In this document: in pieces, positions 35,174-43,763 of the stretch
Position numbering within the stretch: position 1 is the stretch's first letter
Layout of the letters: each line of letters starts with the position of its first letter
Origin: Cyclobacteriaceae bacterium
GTDB lineage: Bacteria > Bacteroidota > Bacteroidia > Cytophagales > Cyclobacteriaceae
Length of the DNA stretch: 50,977 nucleotides
Assembly (NCBI GenBank): GCA_028281285.1
Contig: JANQKF010000035.1
Location: forward strand, 1-50,977
Reading direction: 5' to 3'
Made by a program: the position numbers and the translations under genes
Notes under the pieces: generated by a model
Told to the model about the DNA's origin: nothing
What the model saw: only the letters and a program-made list of their open reading frames with translations
Database searches by the model: none

Positions 35174-35278
35174 AACGTCATTTCGAACGAGTGCAACGAG
35201 GAGAAATCCCCTCACCGTGATCAGGGGATTGTTGCGTCCTTCGCCCCTGTCTACCACAGGCAGGCTCACAATGACGTT
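35174..35278. repeat. palindromic intergenic repeat between F and G
   Basis: Outer arms AACGTCATT (35174-35182) and AATGACGTT (35270-35278); inside, ATCCCCT and AGGGGAT pair, and CCTGT...ACAGG lies near the right end. It belongs to the GTCATTTCGA type and probably ends the PadR2 transcript before G. Confidence 0.85.
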
Positions 35279-35328
35279 TGAGGAAAACAGGACAACTAAC
35301 AAGAAATCAACCCTCTTCTATCACTTCA

Positions 35329-35380
35329 TGCAACCTTATTTGGTTACTACAATCTTCTTTAAGTAGAAACCTTCAACCCA
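35329..35380 (+). promoter_or_regulatory. upstream region of permease G with TGCAACC
   Basis: CACTTCATGCAACC occurs here and again, identical over 14 bases, before PadR3 (37904-37917). It is followed by TTACTAC and AAGTAG, which resemble the half-sites before PadR1 and PadR2. This suggests that G has its own promoter. Confidence 0.45.
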
Positions 35381-35386
35381 CCGACC

Positions 35387-37789
35387 ATGATTAGGCACAA
35401 CTTTAAAGTGAGCTATAGACAAATACTCAAAAACAAAGGATATTCTTTCATCAACATTTTTGGCCTGGCCCTTGGTATGACGGTAACCATGCTTATCGGC
35501 CTATGGGTAAATGATGAACTAAATTTCAACCACTATCATGAAGATTATGAAATCACCTATCAGTTGCTGAGACAAGAGACTCGGAAAGAGGAGCGGTTCA
35601 CGAGTGAATGGGTTTATACCGGCATGGGAGCATATTTGAAAGAAAAACTTTCTCATAAACTGGAAAACGTGGCAAGGATCCATGGCAATCGACTTACAAG
35701 GGTATTGGCTCATGAAAAAAAGAAAATCACCTTCGGTGGTCATTATGTAGAGAAGAATTTTCCAGATGTCTTCAGCCTAAAAATGAAACAAGGGAGTTCA
35801 GATGGCTTGAAAGACCTGTACACCATTATGATCTCTGAGACCGCATCGTCTAAACTATTTGGAGATAAAAGCCCAATTGGAGAACTAGTAAAAATGAATG
35901 GTAGAAGGGAATATATGATTACGGGCGTGTTCTCTGATTTACCAAAAAATTCCACTTTCTCAGGCGTTGAATTTCTTTCTTCCCTTGCCACTTTTTATTC
36001 CGGTAGGGAGCAAAACCTGAACATCTGGTCGAATGAGAACACCAAAATTTACGTACAAATACAACCAGAAACGGATCTAGAAGAATTAAATAGTCGGATT
36101 ACAAGCCTCTTTGGAGAGCGACTTGGCGAAAGAGCCATAAAAAGAGAGTCGAACTTTATCATGCATCCGATGAATCAATGGCATACTACCACTTTTGTGG
36201 AAGACACCTTGGTTAAAAGTCAGAATTACAGGTTCATTTGGATGTATGGACTTATTGGCTTATTCGTGCTTACCCTGGCCTGTATTAACTTCATGAATCT
36301 GAGTACTGCAAGATCGGAGAAACGAGCCAAGGAAGTCGGGGTTAGGAAGACACTGGGCTCATTGAGAAAACAATTGATCTCGCAGTTTTACTTCGAATCT
36401 CTTTTATACACGATTTCGGCATTTGTGCTGTCCATATTCCTGTTTGGGGCGCTTCTTCCCTGGTTTAATGAGACTGCCGGTAAAGACATAGCCGCTCCGT
36501 GGAATGTTAGCACCTTCTGGGTAGCTTCACTTTCATTTATCATTTTCACCACGTTAATCTCAGGCTCATATCCTGCAGCTTATCTATCGAGTTTCAAACC
36601 CATTAGTGCGCTCAGAGGTGGGACGAAGTTTGGAAAAAGAGCAAGCACGCCCAGGAAAGTATTAGTGATTTTTCAATTCCTTATTTCGATTGTTTTAATC
36701 ATTGGCACCATTACGGTCAGCAATCAAATCCAGGAAGCAAAGAACCGCCCCTTAGGCTATTCACCCAATGGCATGATCTCCATTAGACCCGCCTCGCCTA
36801 ATTACCATAAGAGCAGAGCACTGCTAAGGCAAGAAATTCTAAAAACAGGAATGGTTACCGAGTTAGGTTATTCAAATTATCCTGTGATCAGTGCACTCGG
36901 CTGGAATCCCGGATTCCGTTGGGACGGAATGGATCCGACATTTGATAAATCATTCAATACGATATACATCACTCCCGGGTATGCTGGCGCTGTGGGAATG
37001 GAATTCATTGCTGGAAGAAACTTTGATCCATCTCTTGAAACAGACAAAAATGCAATCATCATTAACGAATCAGCTCTAAGAGCAATGCGCCTTGAAAACC
37101 CCATAGGCATGCTGATTACCTATGATCCGAAATGGGGAACTGAGGCAGAAAACTTTACGATTGTTGGTGTAGTGAAAGATATGATCAAGGGCTCACCTTT
37201 TGAGGAAACAAGTCAATCGGTGATGTTCAACAGTAAAGCCAAAAGATATACGGCTTGGATGTATATGCGTTTAAATCCGAATAAAAGTGCCAGTGAGGCC
37301 TTACCGGCCATCGAAGAGGTATTCAATGAAATTCTGCCCGAAGCCCCTTTCGACTACCGCTTTGCCGATGACGATTACAGTAAAAAGTTCGATGCGGAAA
37401 TGCGCATTTCAGACCTGGCAGTATTCTTCACCATTCTGGCCATACTCATCAGCTGCCTTGGCTTATTGGGTCTGTCGGCATTTGTGGCGGAGCAGAAAAC
37501 CAAAGAGATTGGTATCAGGAAAGTGCTGGGTGCGAGCATCCTTAATCTATGGAAATTATTGTCTAAAGAGTTTGCACTGCTTGTGATCATTGCATGTGTT
37601 GTTGCCATTCCAATGGCACGATACTTTCTTGAGAGTTGGCTGGACACCTACCAAATCCGAACCACATTGTCCTGGGACATTTTTGCCATGGCTTGCCTTG
37701 GAGGTTTGATTATCACGCTCATCACGGTAAGCTATCAGGCTTTAAAAGCAGCTTTTGCCAACCCGGTGAATTCATTGAGGACTGAGTAG
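35387..37789 (+). CDS. orphan duplicated permease G lacking the prefix domain
   Basis: 800 residues, starting MIRHNFKVSYRQILKNKGYS, the exact equivalent of the Met80 junction in F (MFRHNFKV). The 79-residue prefix is absent and no remnant is visible in the 105 bases upstream, which hold a repeat edge and a promoter-like element. The core is otherwise complete, with both halves, RAKEVGVRKTLGS and TKEIGIRKVLGAS. It is therefore likely functional rather than a pseudogene. If the prefix controls assembly or partner choice, G would be uncoupled from that control. Confidence 0.9.
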   Translation: MIRHNFKVSYRQILKNKGYSFINIFGLALGMTVTMLIGLWVNDELNFNHYHEDYEITYQLLRQETRKEERFTSEWVYTGMGAYLKEKLSHKLENVARIHGNRLTRVLAHEKKKITFGGHYVEKNFPDVFSLKMKQGSSDGLKDLYTIMISETASSKLFGDKSPIGELVKMNGRREYMITGVFSDLPKNSTFSGVEFLSSLATFYSGREQNLNIWSNENTKIYVQIQPETDLEELNSRITSLFGERLGERAIKRESNFIMHPMNQWHTTTFVEDTLVKSQNYRFIWMYGLIGLFVLTLACINFMNLSTARSEKRAKEVGVRKTLGSLRKQLISQFYFESLLYTISAFVLSIFLFGALLPWFNETAGKDIAAPWNVSTFWVASLSFIIFTTLISGSYPAAYLSSFKPISALRGGTKFGKRASTPRKVLVIFQFLISIVLIIGTITVSNQIQEAKNRPLGYSPNGMISIRPASPNYHKSRALLRQEILKTGMVTELGYSNYPVISALGWNPGFRWDGMDPTFDKSFNTIYITPGYAGAVGMEFIAGRNFDPSLETDKNAIIINESALRAMRLENPIGMLITYDPKWGTEAENFTIVGVVKDMIKGSPFEETSQSVMFNSKAKRYTAWMYMRLNPNKSASEALPAIEEVFNEILPEAPFDYRFADDDYSKKFDAEMRISDLAVFFTILAILISCLGLLGLSAFVAEQKTKEIGIRKVLGASILNLWKLLSKEFALLVIIACVVAIPMARYFLESWLDTYQIRTTLSWDIFAMACLGGLIITLITVSYQALKAAFANPVNSLRTE

Positions 37790-37803
37790 GCCAAATCACA
37801 AAC

Positions 37804-37878
37804 GTCATTGTGAAGGAGACACGACCGAAACAATCCCCCAAATACTGAACGAGATTGCTTCGCTTCGCTCACAATGAC
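37804..37878. repeat. palindromic intergenic repeat before PadR3
   Basis: GTCATTGTGA (37804-37813) and TCACAATGAC (37869-37878) are perfect arms around AACAATC and GATTGCTTCG, which partly pair. Same repeat class as the element between C and D. Confidence 0.85.
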
Positions 37879-37910
37879 AGCAAGGAATGAGCCTCCCTTC
37901 CATCACTTCA

Positions 37911-37987
37911 TGCAACCCTAAGAAATATTTCTTCTCTTTTCCGTAACATATTTTATTTTTATATGTTTATTACGAAAAAAAGAAGAA
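37911..37987 (+). promoter_or_regulatory. TGCAACC element and large dyad operator of PadR3
   Basis: TGCAACC is at 37911-37917. A dyad follows: 18-base arms at 37929-37946 (ending CTTTTCCGTAA) and 37970-37987 (starting TTACGAAAAAAA) match as inverted repeats at 16 of 18 positions. The centre is 23 bases, the same as before PadR2. The right arm touches the ATG of PadR3. TATGTTTA in the centre resembles a -7 element. Confidence 0.72.
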
Positions 37988-38323
37988 ATGAAAAAAGTCA
38001 CTTTGGGGGCGTTTGAAGAATTAGTACTCCTCACTGCTGGAGTGCTCCAGGACAATGCCTATGGAGTCACCATAAAACTCGAACTCGAGCGTCAACTCAA
38101 TAAGAAAATCAGTCTTGGAGCCCTCTATTCGGCTCTCCAGAGGCTGGAAGAAAAGGGATGGGTGAATTCCAGGATTGGTGGAATCACCGAAAAGCAAGGA
38201 GGTCGAAGGAAACAATATTATGATATCACCAAGGAAGGCATGATGGCGCTGGATGAGGTCAGAGCCATGCGTAACTCCCTGTTCGATCGCCTGCCTCAGA
38301 CCGCAATCAATCTGCTTAAATAA
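37988..38323 (+). CDS. PadR-family transcriptional regulator (PadR3)
   Basis: A 111-residue winged helix: LGAFEELVLLTAGVLQDNAYGVTI, KISLGALYSALQRLEEKGWVNSR and QGGRRKQYYDITKEGMMAL. Its TAA shares a base with the ATG of permease H. It probably controls H and I and, because of a shared upstream motif, possibly J-K-L. Confidence 0.93.
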   Translation: MKKVTLGAFEELVLLTAGVLQDNAYGVTIKLELERQLNKKISLGALYSALQRLEEKGWVNSRIGGITEKQGGRRKQYYDITKEGMMALDEVRAMRNSLFDRLPQTAINLLK

Positions 38324-40926
38324 TGAGTCAGGAGCAACATAACATACGACCTCCACGGTTCGCAAAATGGTTGCTCGAAAGCTTTTGCTCTTACGACTTT
38401 TTGTCGACTGCGCTGTGGGATCTCGAAGAATTGTTCCATCAGAATGTCAAGAACAAAGGAATCACCAAAGCCAGACTACTTTATACAATTGAAGTATTCG
38501 GTATCATAACACACCTTTTTTTCAAAGGGAAAAGTCAATACTCAGTCAACAAAACAGCTATGCTAAAACACAATCTCATTATCACTTTCAGAAGCTTTAA
38601 ACGCTACAAAAGCTCTTTTCTGATTAATCTTTTTGGCTTAGCAACTGGTCTAGCCAGTGCCTTACTTATTTATCTGTGGGTGAATAACGAGCTAAACATG
38701 AACCATTTCGGAGAGAAGGACAGCACGAGGCACTACCAGGTATTTATAAATAATAATTATTCCGACAGAGTTGAAACTCAAGAGAAGATAACCTTTCCGC
38801 TGCCTGATGCCTTGGAGGAAGACTTTCCGGAAGTGGAGTATACCATACCAGTTATTCTAAGTCCATTTTATGAGGGAGTTCTTTCTTTTGAGGATCAGTT
38901 CTTCAGGGCTGACCCTCAATATGTGGGAGATCGCTATTTCGATGTTTTTAGTTGCGACTTTCTCGCTGGAGAAAAAGCCAGCGCATGGTCAGATCAAAAT
39001 AATGTGGTAATCTCCGAGAGCATGGCATTAGGCTTATTTAGAGATGTTGATCAGGCAATTGGCAAAACAGTATTTTTCAAAAACAAAACGCATAGTGGCA
39101 ATTACCTTGTTTCCGGTGTTTTTAGACCTGACAGCAAAGCTTCGTCAAAGTTTGATCTTTTATTGACTTACGACCTTTTCTTATCGAAGCGTCCAAAAGT
39201 GATGAATTGGTGGAATGAAGGTCCGCTGGGACATGTGGTATTGAGTGAAGGAGTTGAGCTTGATCAATTCAATGTCAAAATCAAGGATTACTTAAAGACA
39301 AAAGTAAAAGGCACACAACAGACTTTGTTTGCCCAGAAATTTTCAGAAACCTATCTATACGGTGTATATGAAAATGGGTCTCCTACGGAAGGTAGGATTG
39401 TTTATGTGAGAATATTCTCTCTGATTGCCCTTTTTGTTTTGACTATTGCCTGCATCAATTATGTAAATCTATCAACTGCTCAGGCAACAAGGAGAATTAA
39501 AGAAATTGGAGTAAAGAAGGCGGTTGGTGCACAGCGATCAGTATTGATTTATCAATACATCGCTGAATCTATATTTATCACCTTTCTTTCGCTTGCGCTG
39601 GCGATAGGTATCATTTTCCTTTTACTACCTCAGTTCAATGAAATTACGGGGAAACAGTTATCGATCAATCTGGACCCTGGCATAAGCATACCTATTTTGG
39701 CAATTACCTTTTTGACTGGGCTTATCTCGAGTATTTATCCTGCTCTATACCTTTCCAGCTTCAAACCAGTGCTTGCCTTGAAAGGAAAAATGAGAAGGGA
39801 TTCAGGTGGACGTTGGCTGCATAAAGGGCTGGTAGTTTTTCAATTTGCCATCTCGGTGGTCATGATCATTTCGGTAACTGTCATTTACGTGCAAATCCGT
39901 TTCATTCAGGCGTCCAATCTGGGTTATGACAATCAACACCTTATCTCATTTCGCATGGAGGGTAAATTGGTGGATAATGCCGAAGCCTTTGTTACAGAAA
40001 CAAAGAAAATTGCCGGTGTTGTGAATGCATCCCACCTGTGGGGTAGGCTTCCTGGCAAGGTAAGTTGGCGTTCGAATTTACAATGGAAGGATCAGGACCC
40101 CGAGCTAAAGAGCACCATATTTCATTTCATAGATGGTGGTCATGAGATGGCCAAATTACTCGATGTAGAAATCAAGGAAGGCCGGTTTCTTTCCGAGGAC
40201 ATTCCAAGTGACAAAACCAGTATTGTAATGAACGAGACGGCCATAGCGCTTATTGGTTACAAAGACCCTATAGGCCAAAAATTCTGGACTGGGGAAATGT
40301 GCACGATCGTTGGTGTGGTAAAGGATTTTCACTTCGAAGGAATGCATGAAGAAATTAAGCCCTTCTTTTTCAAGTTGGGTTCAAAAGGAAATACTTTCAT
40401 GGTTAAAATAGAGGCACAAAACCAAAGTGAGACCATTGAGAAATTAAGAGACTTGTATCACGGGTTTAATCCTGGCTACCCTTTCGAATTCACTTTTGTA
40501 GATGATAGCTATCAGAATTTATATCTAGAAGAAGAACGTATATCAACGCTATCTAAATACTTATCGGCCATTGCCGTTACTATTTCTTGCCTAGGGCTTT
40601 TAGCACTTACTGCCTTTAGCACCCAAAGAAGGTTTAAGGAAATTGCGATTCGCAAAGTGCTCGGTTCGAGCAGTCTTAACATCATGAGATTGCTGTCCAG
40701 AGAATTTGTCTTATTAGTGATCTTGGCTATGGTAATTGCAGCACCCATCGGTTTCTATCTTATGAAAAACTGGCTCGAAGATTTTGCTTATAGAATAGAA
40801 TTAGAACCTATTTACTTTATTCTGTCCTGCCTTTTCATGTTAGCTATCGCATGGCTAACCATCATGAGTCAGATTGCCAATTCTACTAAAGTAAATGTCA
40901 CTGAAAGCTTAAGAACCGAAGGCTAA
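38323..40926 (+). CDS. orphan duplicated permease H
   Basis: 867 residues. Its prefix is of the third type, shared by I-L: LLESFCSYDFLSTALWDLEE (residues 17-36) with GITKARLLYTIEVFG, in place of the GDLxE motif of the others (here WDLEE). The core from Met80 is of the E/I-L type, with RRIKEIGVKKAVGA and RFKEIAIRKVLGSS. It is directly coupled to PadR3. Confidence 0.9.
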   Translation: MSQEQHNIRPPRFAKWLLESFCSYDFLSTALWDLEELFHQNVKNKGITKARLLYTIEVFGIITHLFFKGKSQYSVNKTAMLKHNLIITFRSFKRYKSSFLINLFGLATGLASALLIYLWVNNELNMNHFGEKDSTRHYQVFINNNYSDRVETQEKITFPLPDALEEDFPEVEYTIPVILSPFYEGVLSFEDQFFRADPQYVGDRYFDVFSCDFLAGEKASAWSDQNNVVISESMALGLFRDVDQAIGKTVFFKNKTHSGNYLVSGVFRPDSKASSKFDLLLTYDLFLSKRPKVMNWWNEGPLGHVVLSEGVELDQFNVKIKDYLKTKVKGTQQTLFAQKFSETYLYGVYENGSPTEGRIVYVRIFSLIALFVLTIACINYVNLSTAQATRRIKEIGVKKAVGAQRSVLIYQYIAESIFITFLSLALAIGIIFLLLPQFNEITGKQLSINLDPGISIPILAITFLTGLISSIYPALYLSSFKPVLALKGKMRRDSGGRWLHKGLVVFQFAISVVMIISVTVIYVQIRFIQASNLGYDNQHLISFRMEGKLVDNAEAFVTETKKIAGVVNASHLWGRLPGKVSWRSNLQWKDQDPELKSTIFHFIDGGHEMAKLLDVEIKEGRFLSEDIPSDKTSIVMNETAIALIGYKDPIGQKFWTGEMCTIVGVVKDFHFEGMHEEIKPFFFKLGSKGNTFMVKIEAQNQSETIEKLRDLYHGFNPGYPFEFTFVDDSYQNLYLEEERISTLSKYLSAIAVTISCLGLLALTAFSTQRRFKEIAIRKVLGSSSLNIMRLLSREFVLLVILAMVIAAPIGFYLMKNWLEDFAYRIELEPIYFILSCLFMLAIAWLTIMSQIANSTKVNVTESLRTEG

Positions 40927-40940
40927 GCCGAATCGCTAAA

Positions 40941-43556
40941 ATGATGAGCTCTTCAAATCAAAAGATCAAGCCACCAAAATTTGCCAAATGGCTACTTGAG
41001 AGCTTCTGTTCCTATGACTTCTTGTCAACGGCCCTGTGGGACCTGGAAGAACTCTTCCTGCATAATGTAAAGACCAAAGGACTCACCAAAGCTAAATTTC
41101 TCTATACAAGAGAAGTACTAAGCATCATAACCCACCTTTTTTTCAAAGGAAAAAGTCAATACTCAATCAACAAAACCGCCATGTTAAAACATTCAATCCT
41201 GATCTTCTTCCGAAATTTCAAGCGCTATAAGAGTGCTTCTCTCATCAATTTGTTTGGTCTTTCCGTGGGCTTGGCCAGTGCTCTGTTAATTTACCTCTGG
41301 GTGAATGATGAATTGAGCATGGGTAATTTCAACGAGCGGGACAGTGACCGACACTATCAAATCCTGTCTAGTTACCCCACCTCCGAAGGCATTCATACCC
41401 AGACCCATGGTGGTACGCCAAACCCACTTTGTGATGCCATGAACGAGGAGTTTCCTGAGGTGGATTATGCCGTACCGGTCATCTCTAAGCACTTCCACCA
41501 GGGAGTACTTGCCTCAGGCGAAACTCAGGTGACGGCCATGCCTCAATATGTGGGGGCCGGCTATTTCAACCTGTTTCCTGCCAAATTTATCGAAGGGGAC
41601 AAAACCAATGTGCTGACCGATAAAAACGAGGTAATTATCTCCGAGCAAATGGCCATGAGTCTGTTTCATTCAACCGAAGGAGCCATGGGTAAAACGGTAA
41701 CCTTCAAAAGCGATAGGAGATTAGATGGCGATTATGTCGTATCTGGTGTTTTCGAAAAACCTCGCTATGGCTTGACTCAATTCGACATCATGTTCAGCTA
41801 TGAACTCTTCCAAGACAGAAGAAAAGACCTGATGAACTGGATCAACGGAGGCACCCAGGTGCACCTGGTGATGAACCCTGGAGTGGACATGGACAGCTTT
41901 AACGAGAAGATCAAATCGTTCTTGACCACCAAGCTCGATTACATGACCGAAACTTTGTATGCCCAGCGTTATTCTGATCGCCACTTGTATGATAAATATG
42001 AAAATGGCCTACCTGTAGAGGGCCGCATTGTTTATGTGAGGCTGTTTTCGCTGATTGCCATCTTTGTATTAGCCATTGCCAGTATCAACTACATGAACTT
42101 TTCTACCGCCAAAGCGGCTAGAAGGGTCAAGGAGATTGGTGTGAAAAAGGCCATTGGTGCTCAACGTAAAAACCTGATACTGCAGCACTTCGGGGAGTCT
42201 ATGCTTATGTCGCTGCTTTCTCTATCCATTGCCATTGTCTTAGTGCTCTTGCTATTACCCAAATTCAATGAAGTGGTGGACAAAGAACGGGTCTTGGAGC
42301 TAACGCCCAACGTCATCGTGGGATTCCTGACGATTACCATCATCACCGGTTTACTCTCAGGTATTTATCCAGCTATTCATTTATCCGGTTTTAGAACAGT
42401 GGTGGCTTTGAAAGGAAAAATAGCTGGCGGCTCAGGGGCACTGTGGCTCAGAAAAGGCCTGGTGATCTTCCAGTTCAGTATTTCAGTGATCCTGATTGTA
42501 TCTGTGCTGGTGATCTACAAGCAGATTGAGTACATACAAACAGCTAACCTGGGCTACGAAAAAGATCACATTGTGACATTCACCAAGGACGGTAAGCTCA
42601 GGAAAGATTTTGATAGCTTCCTTTCAGAAGTAAAGAAATTGCCTGGTGTGATCAATGCTTCTCAAATGAAAGGTATTCTCCCGGGCCGTTTGGATTACTC
42701 CGGAGGTTTTAACTGGGAGGGCGATATGGAAGACAAATGGAAGGTGCGTTTCTATCAGATTCGCGGAGGTTATGACCTGATTGAGTTATTAGGCATTGAA
42801 ATAAAAGAAGGGCGTAATTTCTCAAGAGATTTCCCTACGGACAAGGATGCCATGATTCTGAATCAGAGCGCCATTGATTTGATAGCGTATGAAAACCCTA
42901 TTGGAGCACGATTCTTTGGTAACAGAAGAATGCACCATATTATTGGCGTGGTTGAAGACTTTCACTACCAGTCATTCAGAGAAAAAGTAGGCCCTTTTGT
43001 CTTCTCCTTAAGCGATAATGGAGACCACTTTATGGTAAAGATGCAGGCAGGTACTGAGAGAGAAACCCTTGATCGTATTCAAGAACTGCATGGGGCATTT
43101 AACCCCGACCACCCGTTCGACTTTAAGTTCATGGATGATAATTACCAGGCCGTTTATGCTGTAGAAGAACGTATTACTGTTTTATCAAGGTATTTTGCTG
43201 GCGTGGCCATTGCTATTTCTTGTCTGGGTTTATTGGCGTTGACTGCCTTTAGTACCCAAAGAAGATTCAAAGAGATTGCAATCAGAAAAGTTCTGGGCTC
43301 AAGCAGACTAGGAATCATTAGCTTGCTGTCACGCGAGTTTATCGTGCTCGTAATTGCAGCGATTCTGGTGGCCCTTCCGGTGGGCTACTACCTGATGCAA
43401 AACTGGTTGAATAGTTTTGCCTACAGAATAAACCTCACTCCTATGTATTTCATCATGGCCAGTTTGCTCATGTTGATCATGGCGTGGCTGACGATTATGG
43501 CACAAACCGCCAAATCGGTCAATATTAATGTAACGGAAAGTTTAAGGGCTGAATGA
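40941..43556 (+). CDS. orphan duplicated permease I
   Basis: 871 residues; prefix CSYDFLSTALWDLEELFLHN and junction at Met81. The periplasmic domain of the first half contains THGGTPNPLCDAMNEEFPEV, closer to E (TEIDGATPNPLFERLPKD) than to H, J, K or L. The conserved first helix pair of the second bundle reads VLAIASINYMNFSTAKAARR; the Cys found in all other copies at ACIN is Ser here. It starts 14 bases after H; Met2 is an alternative start. Confidence 0.9.
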   Translation: MMSSSNQKIKPPKFAKWLLESFCSYDFLSTALWDLEELFLHNVKTKGLTKAKFLYTREVLSIITHLFFKGKSQYSINKTAMLKHSILIFFRNFKRYKSASLINLFGLSVGLASALLIYLWVNDELSMGNFNERDSDRHYQILSSYPTSEGIHTQTHGGTPNPLCDAMNEEFPEVDYAVPVISKHFHQGVLASGETQVTAMPQYVGAGYFNLFPAKFIEGDKTNVLTDKNEVIISEQMAMSLFHSTEGAMGKTVTFKSDRRLDGDYVVSGVFEKPRYGLTQFDIMFSYELFQDRRKDLMNWINGGTQVHLVMNPGVDMDSFNEKIKSFLTTKLDYMTETLYAQRYSDRHLYDKYENGLPVEGRIVYVRLFSLIAIFVLAIASINYMNFSTAKAARRVKEIGVKKAIGAQRKNLILQHFGESMLMSLLSLSIAIVLVLLLLPKFNEVVDKERVLELTPNVIVGFLTITIITGLLSGIYPAIHLSGFRTVVALKGKIAGGSGALWLRKGLVIFQFSISVILIVSVLVIYKQIEYIQTANLGYEKDHIVTFTKDGKLRKDFDSFLSEVKKLPGVINASQMKGILPGRLDYSGGFNWEGDMEDKWKVRFYQIRGGYDLIELLGIEIKEGRNFSRDFPTDKDAMILNQSAIDLIAYENPIGARFFGNRRMHHIIGVVEDFHYQSFREKVGPFVFSLSDNGDHFMVKMQAGTERETLDRIQELHGAFNPDHPFDFKFMDDNYQAVYAVEERITVLSRYFAGVAIAISCLGLLALTAFSTQRRFKEIAIRKVLGSSRLGIISLLSREFIVLVIAAILVALPVGYYLMQNWLNSFAYRINLTPMYFIMASLLMLIMAWLTIMAQTAKSVNINVTESLRAE

Positions 43557-43570
43557 ACATAAATAATGAA

Positions 43571-43668
43571 CGTCATTTCGAACGAGCTCTACGAGGAGAA
43601 ATCTCCCTTAGTGATTGGGAGGCCTGTCCGGCAGGCAGGTTGCTTCATCCTACGGCCTCGCAATGACG
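43571..43668. repeat. palindromic intergenic repeat between I and J
   Basis: Arms CGTCATT (43571-43577) and AATGACG (43662-43668); internal GCCTG-TCCGG-CAGGC hairpin near 43622-43636. The left part is almost identical to the repeat between F and G (CGTCATTTCGAACGAG). Confidence 0.85.
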
Positions 43669-43699
43669 AAAAGAAATCGAACCATCTTTTGTAGTATGA

Positions 43700-43744
43700 T
43701 GCAACCTTCTTTCCATATTTACTCTCTTTTCCGTAATAAACATA
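43700..43744 (+). promoter_or_regulatory. upstream element of J sharing motifs with PadR3 operator
   Basis: TGCAACC (43700-43706) is followed after 17 bases by CTCTTTTCCGTAA (43724-43736), identical to 37934-37946 upstream of PadR3, where the spacing is 16. CGTAATAAACATA (43732-43744) is the exact reverse complement of the inner part of the right arm before PadR3. Only one half of the dyad is kept and no PadR gene follows. Confidence 0.6.
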
Positions 43745-43763
43745 AATACTACTTGATCAAGTC

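Noticed and set aside
35387-37789. Permease G as a pseudogene
   Set aside because: Only the prefix is missing; the 800-codon core is open, with all conserved loops, and it has a promoter-like region.
27090-43668. CRISPR array or insertion-sequence ends
   Set aside because: The palindromic elements are single, irregularly spaced, not separated by uniform spacers and not next to a transposase gene.
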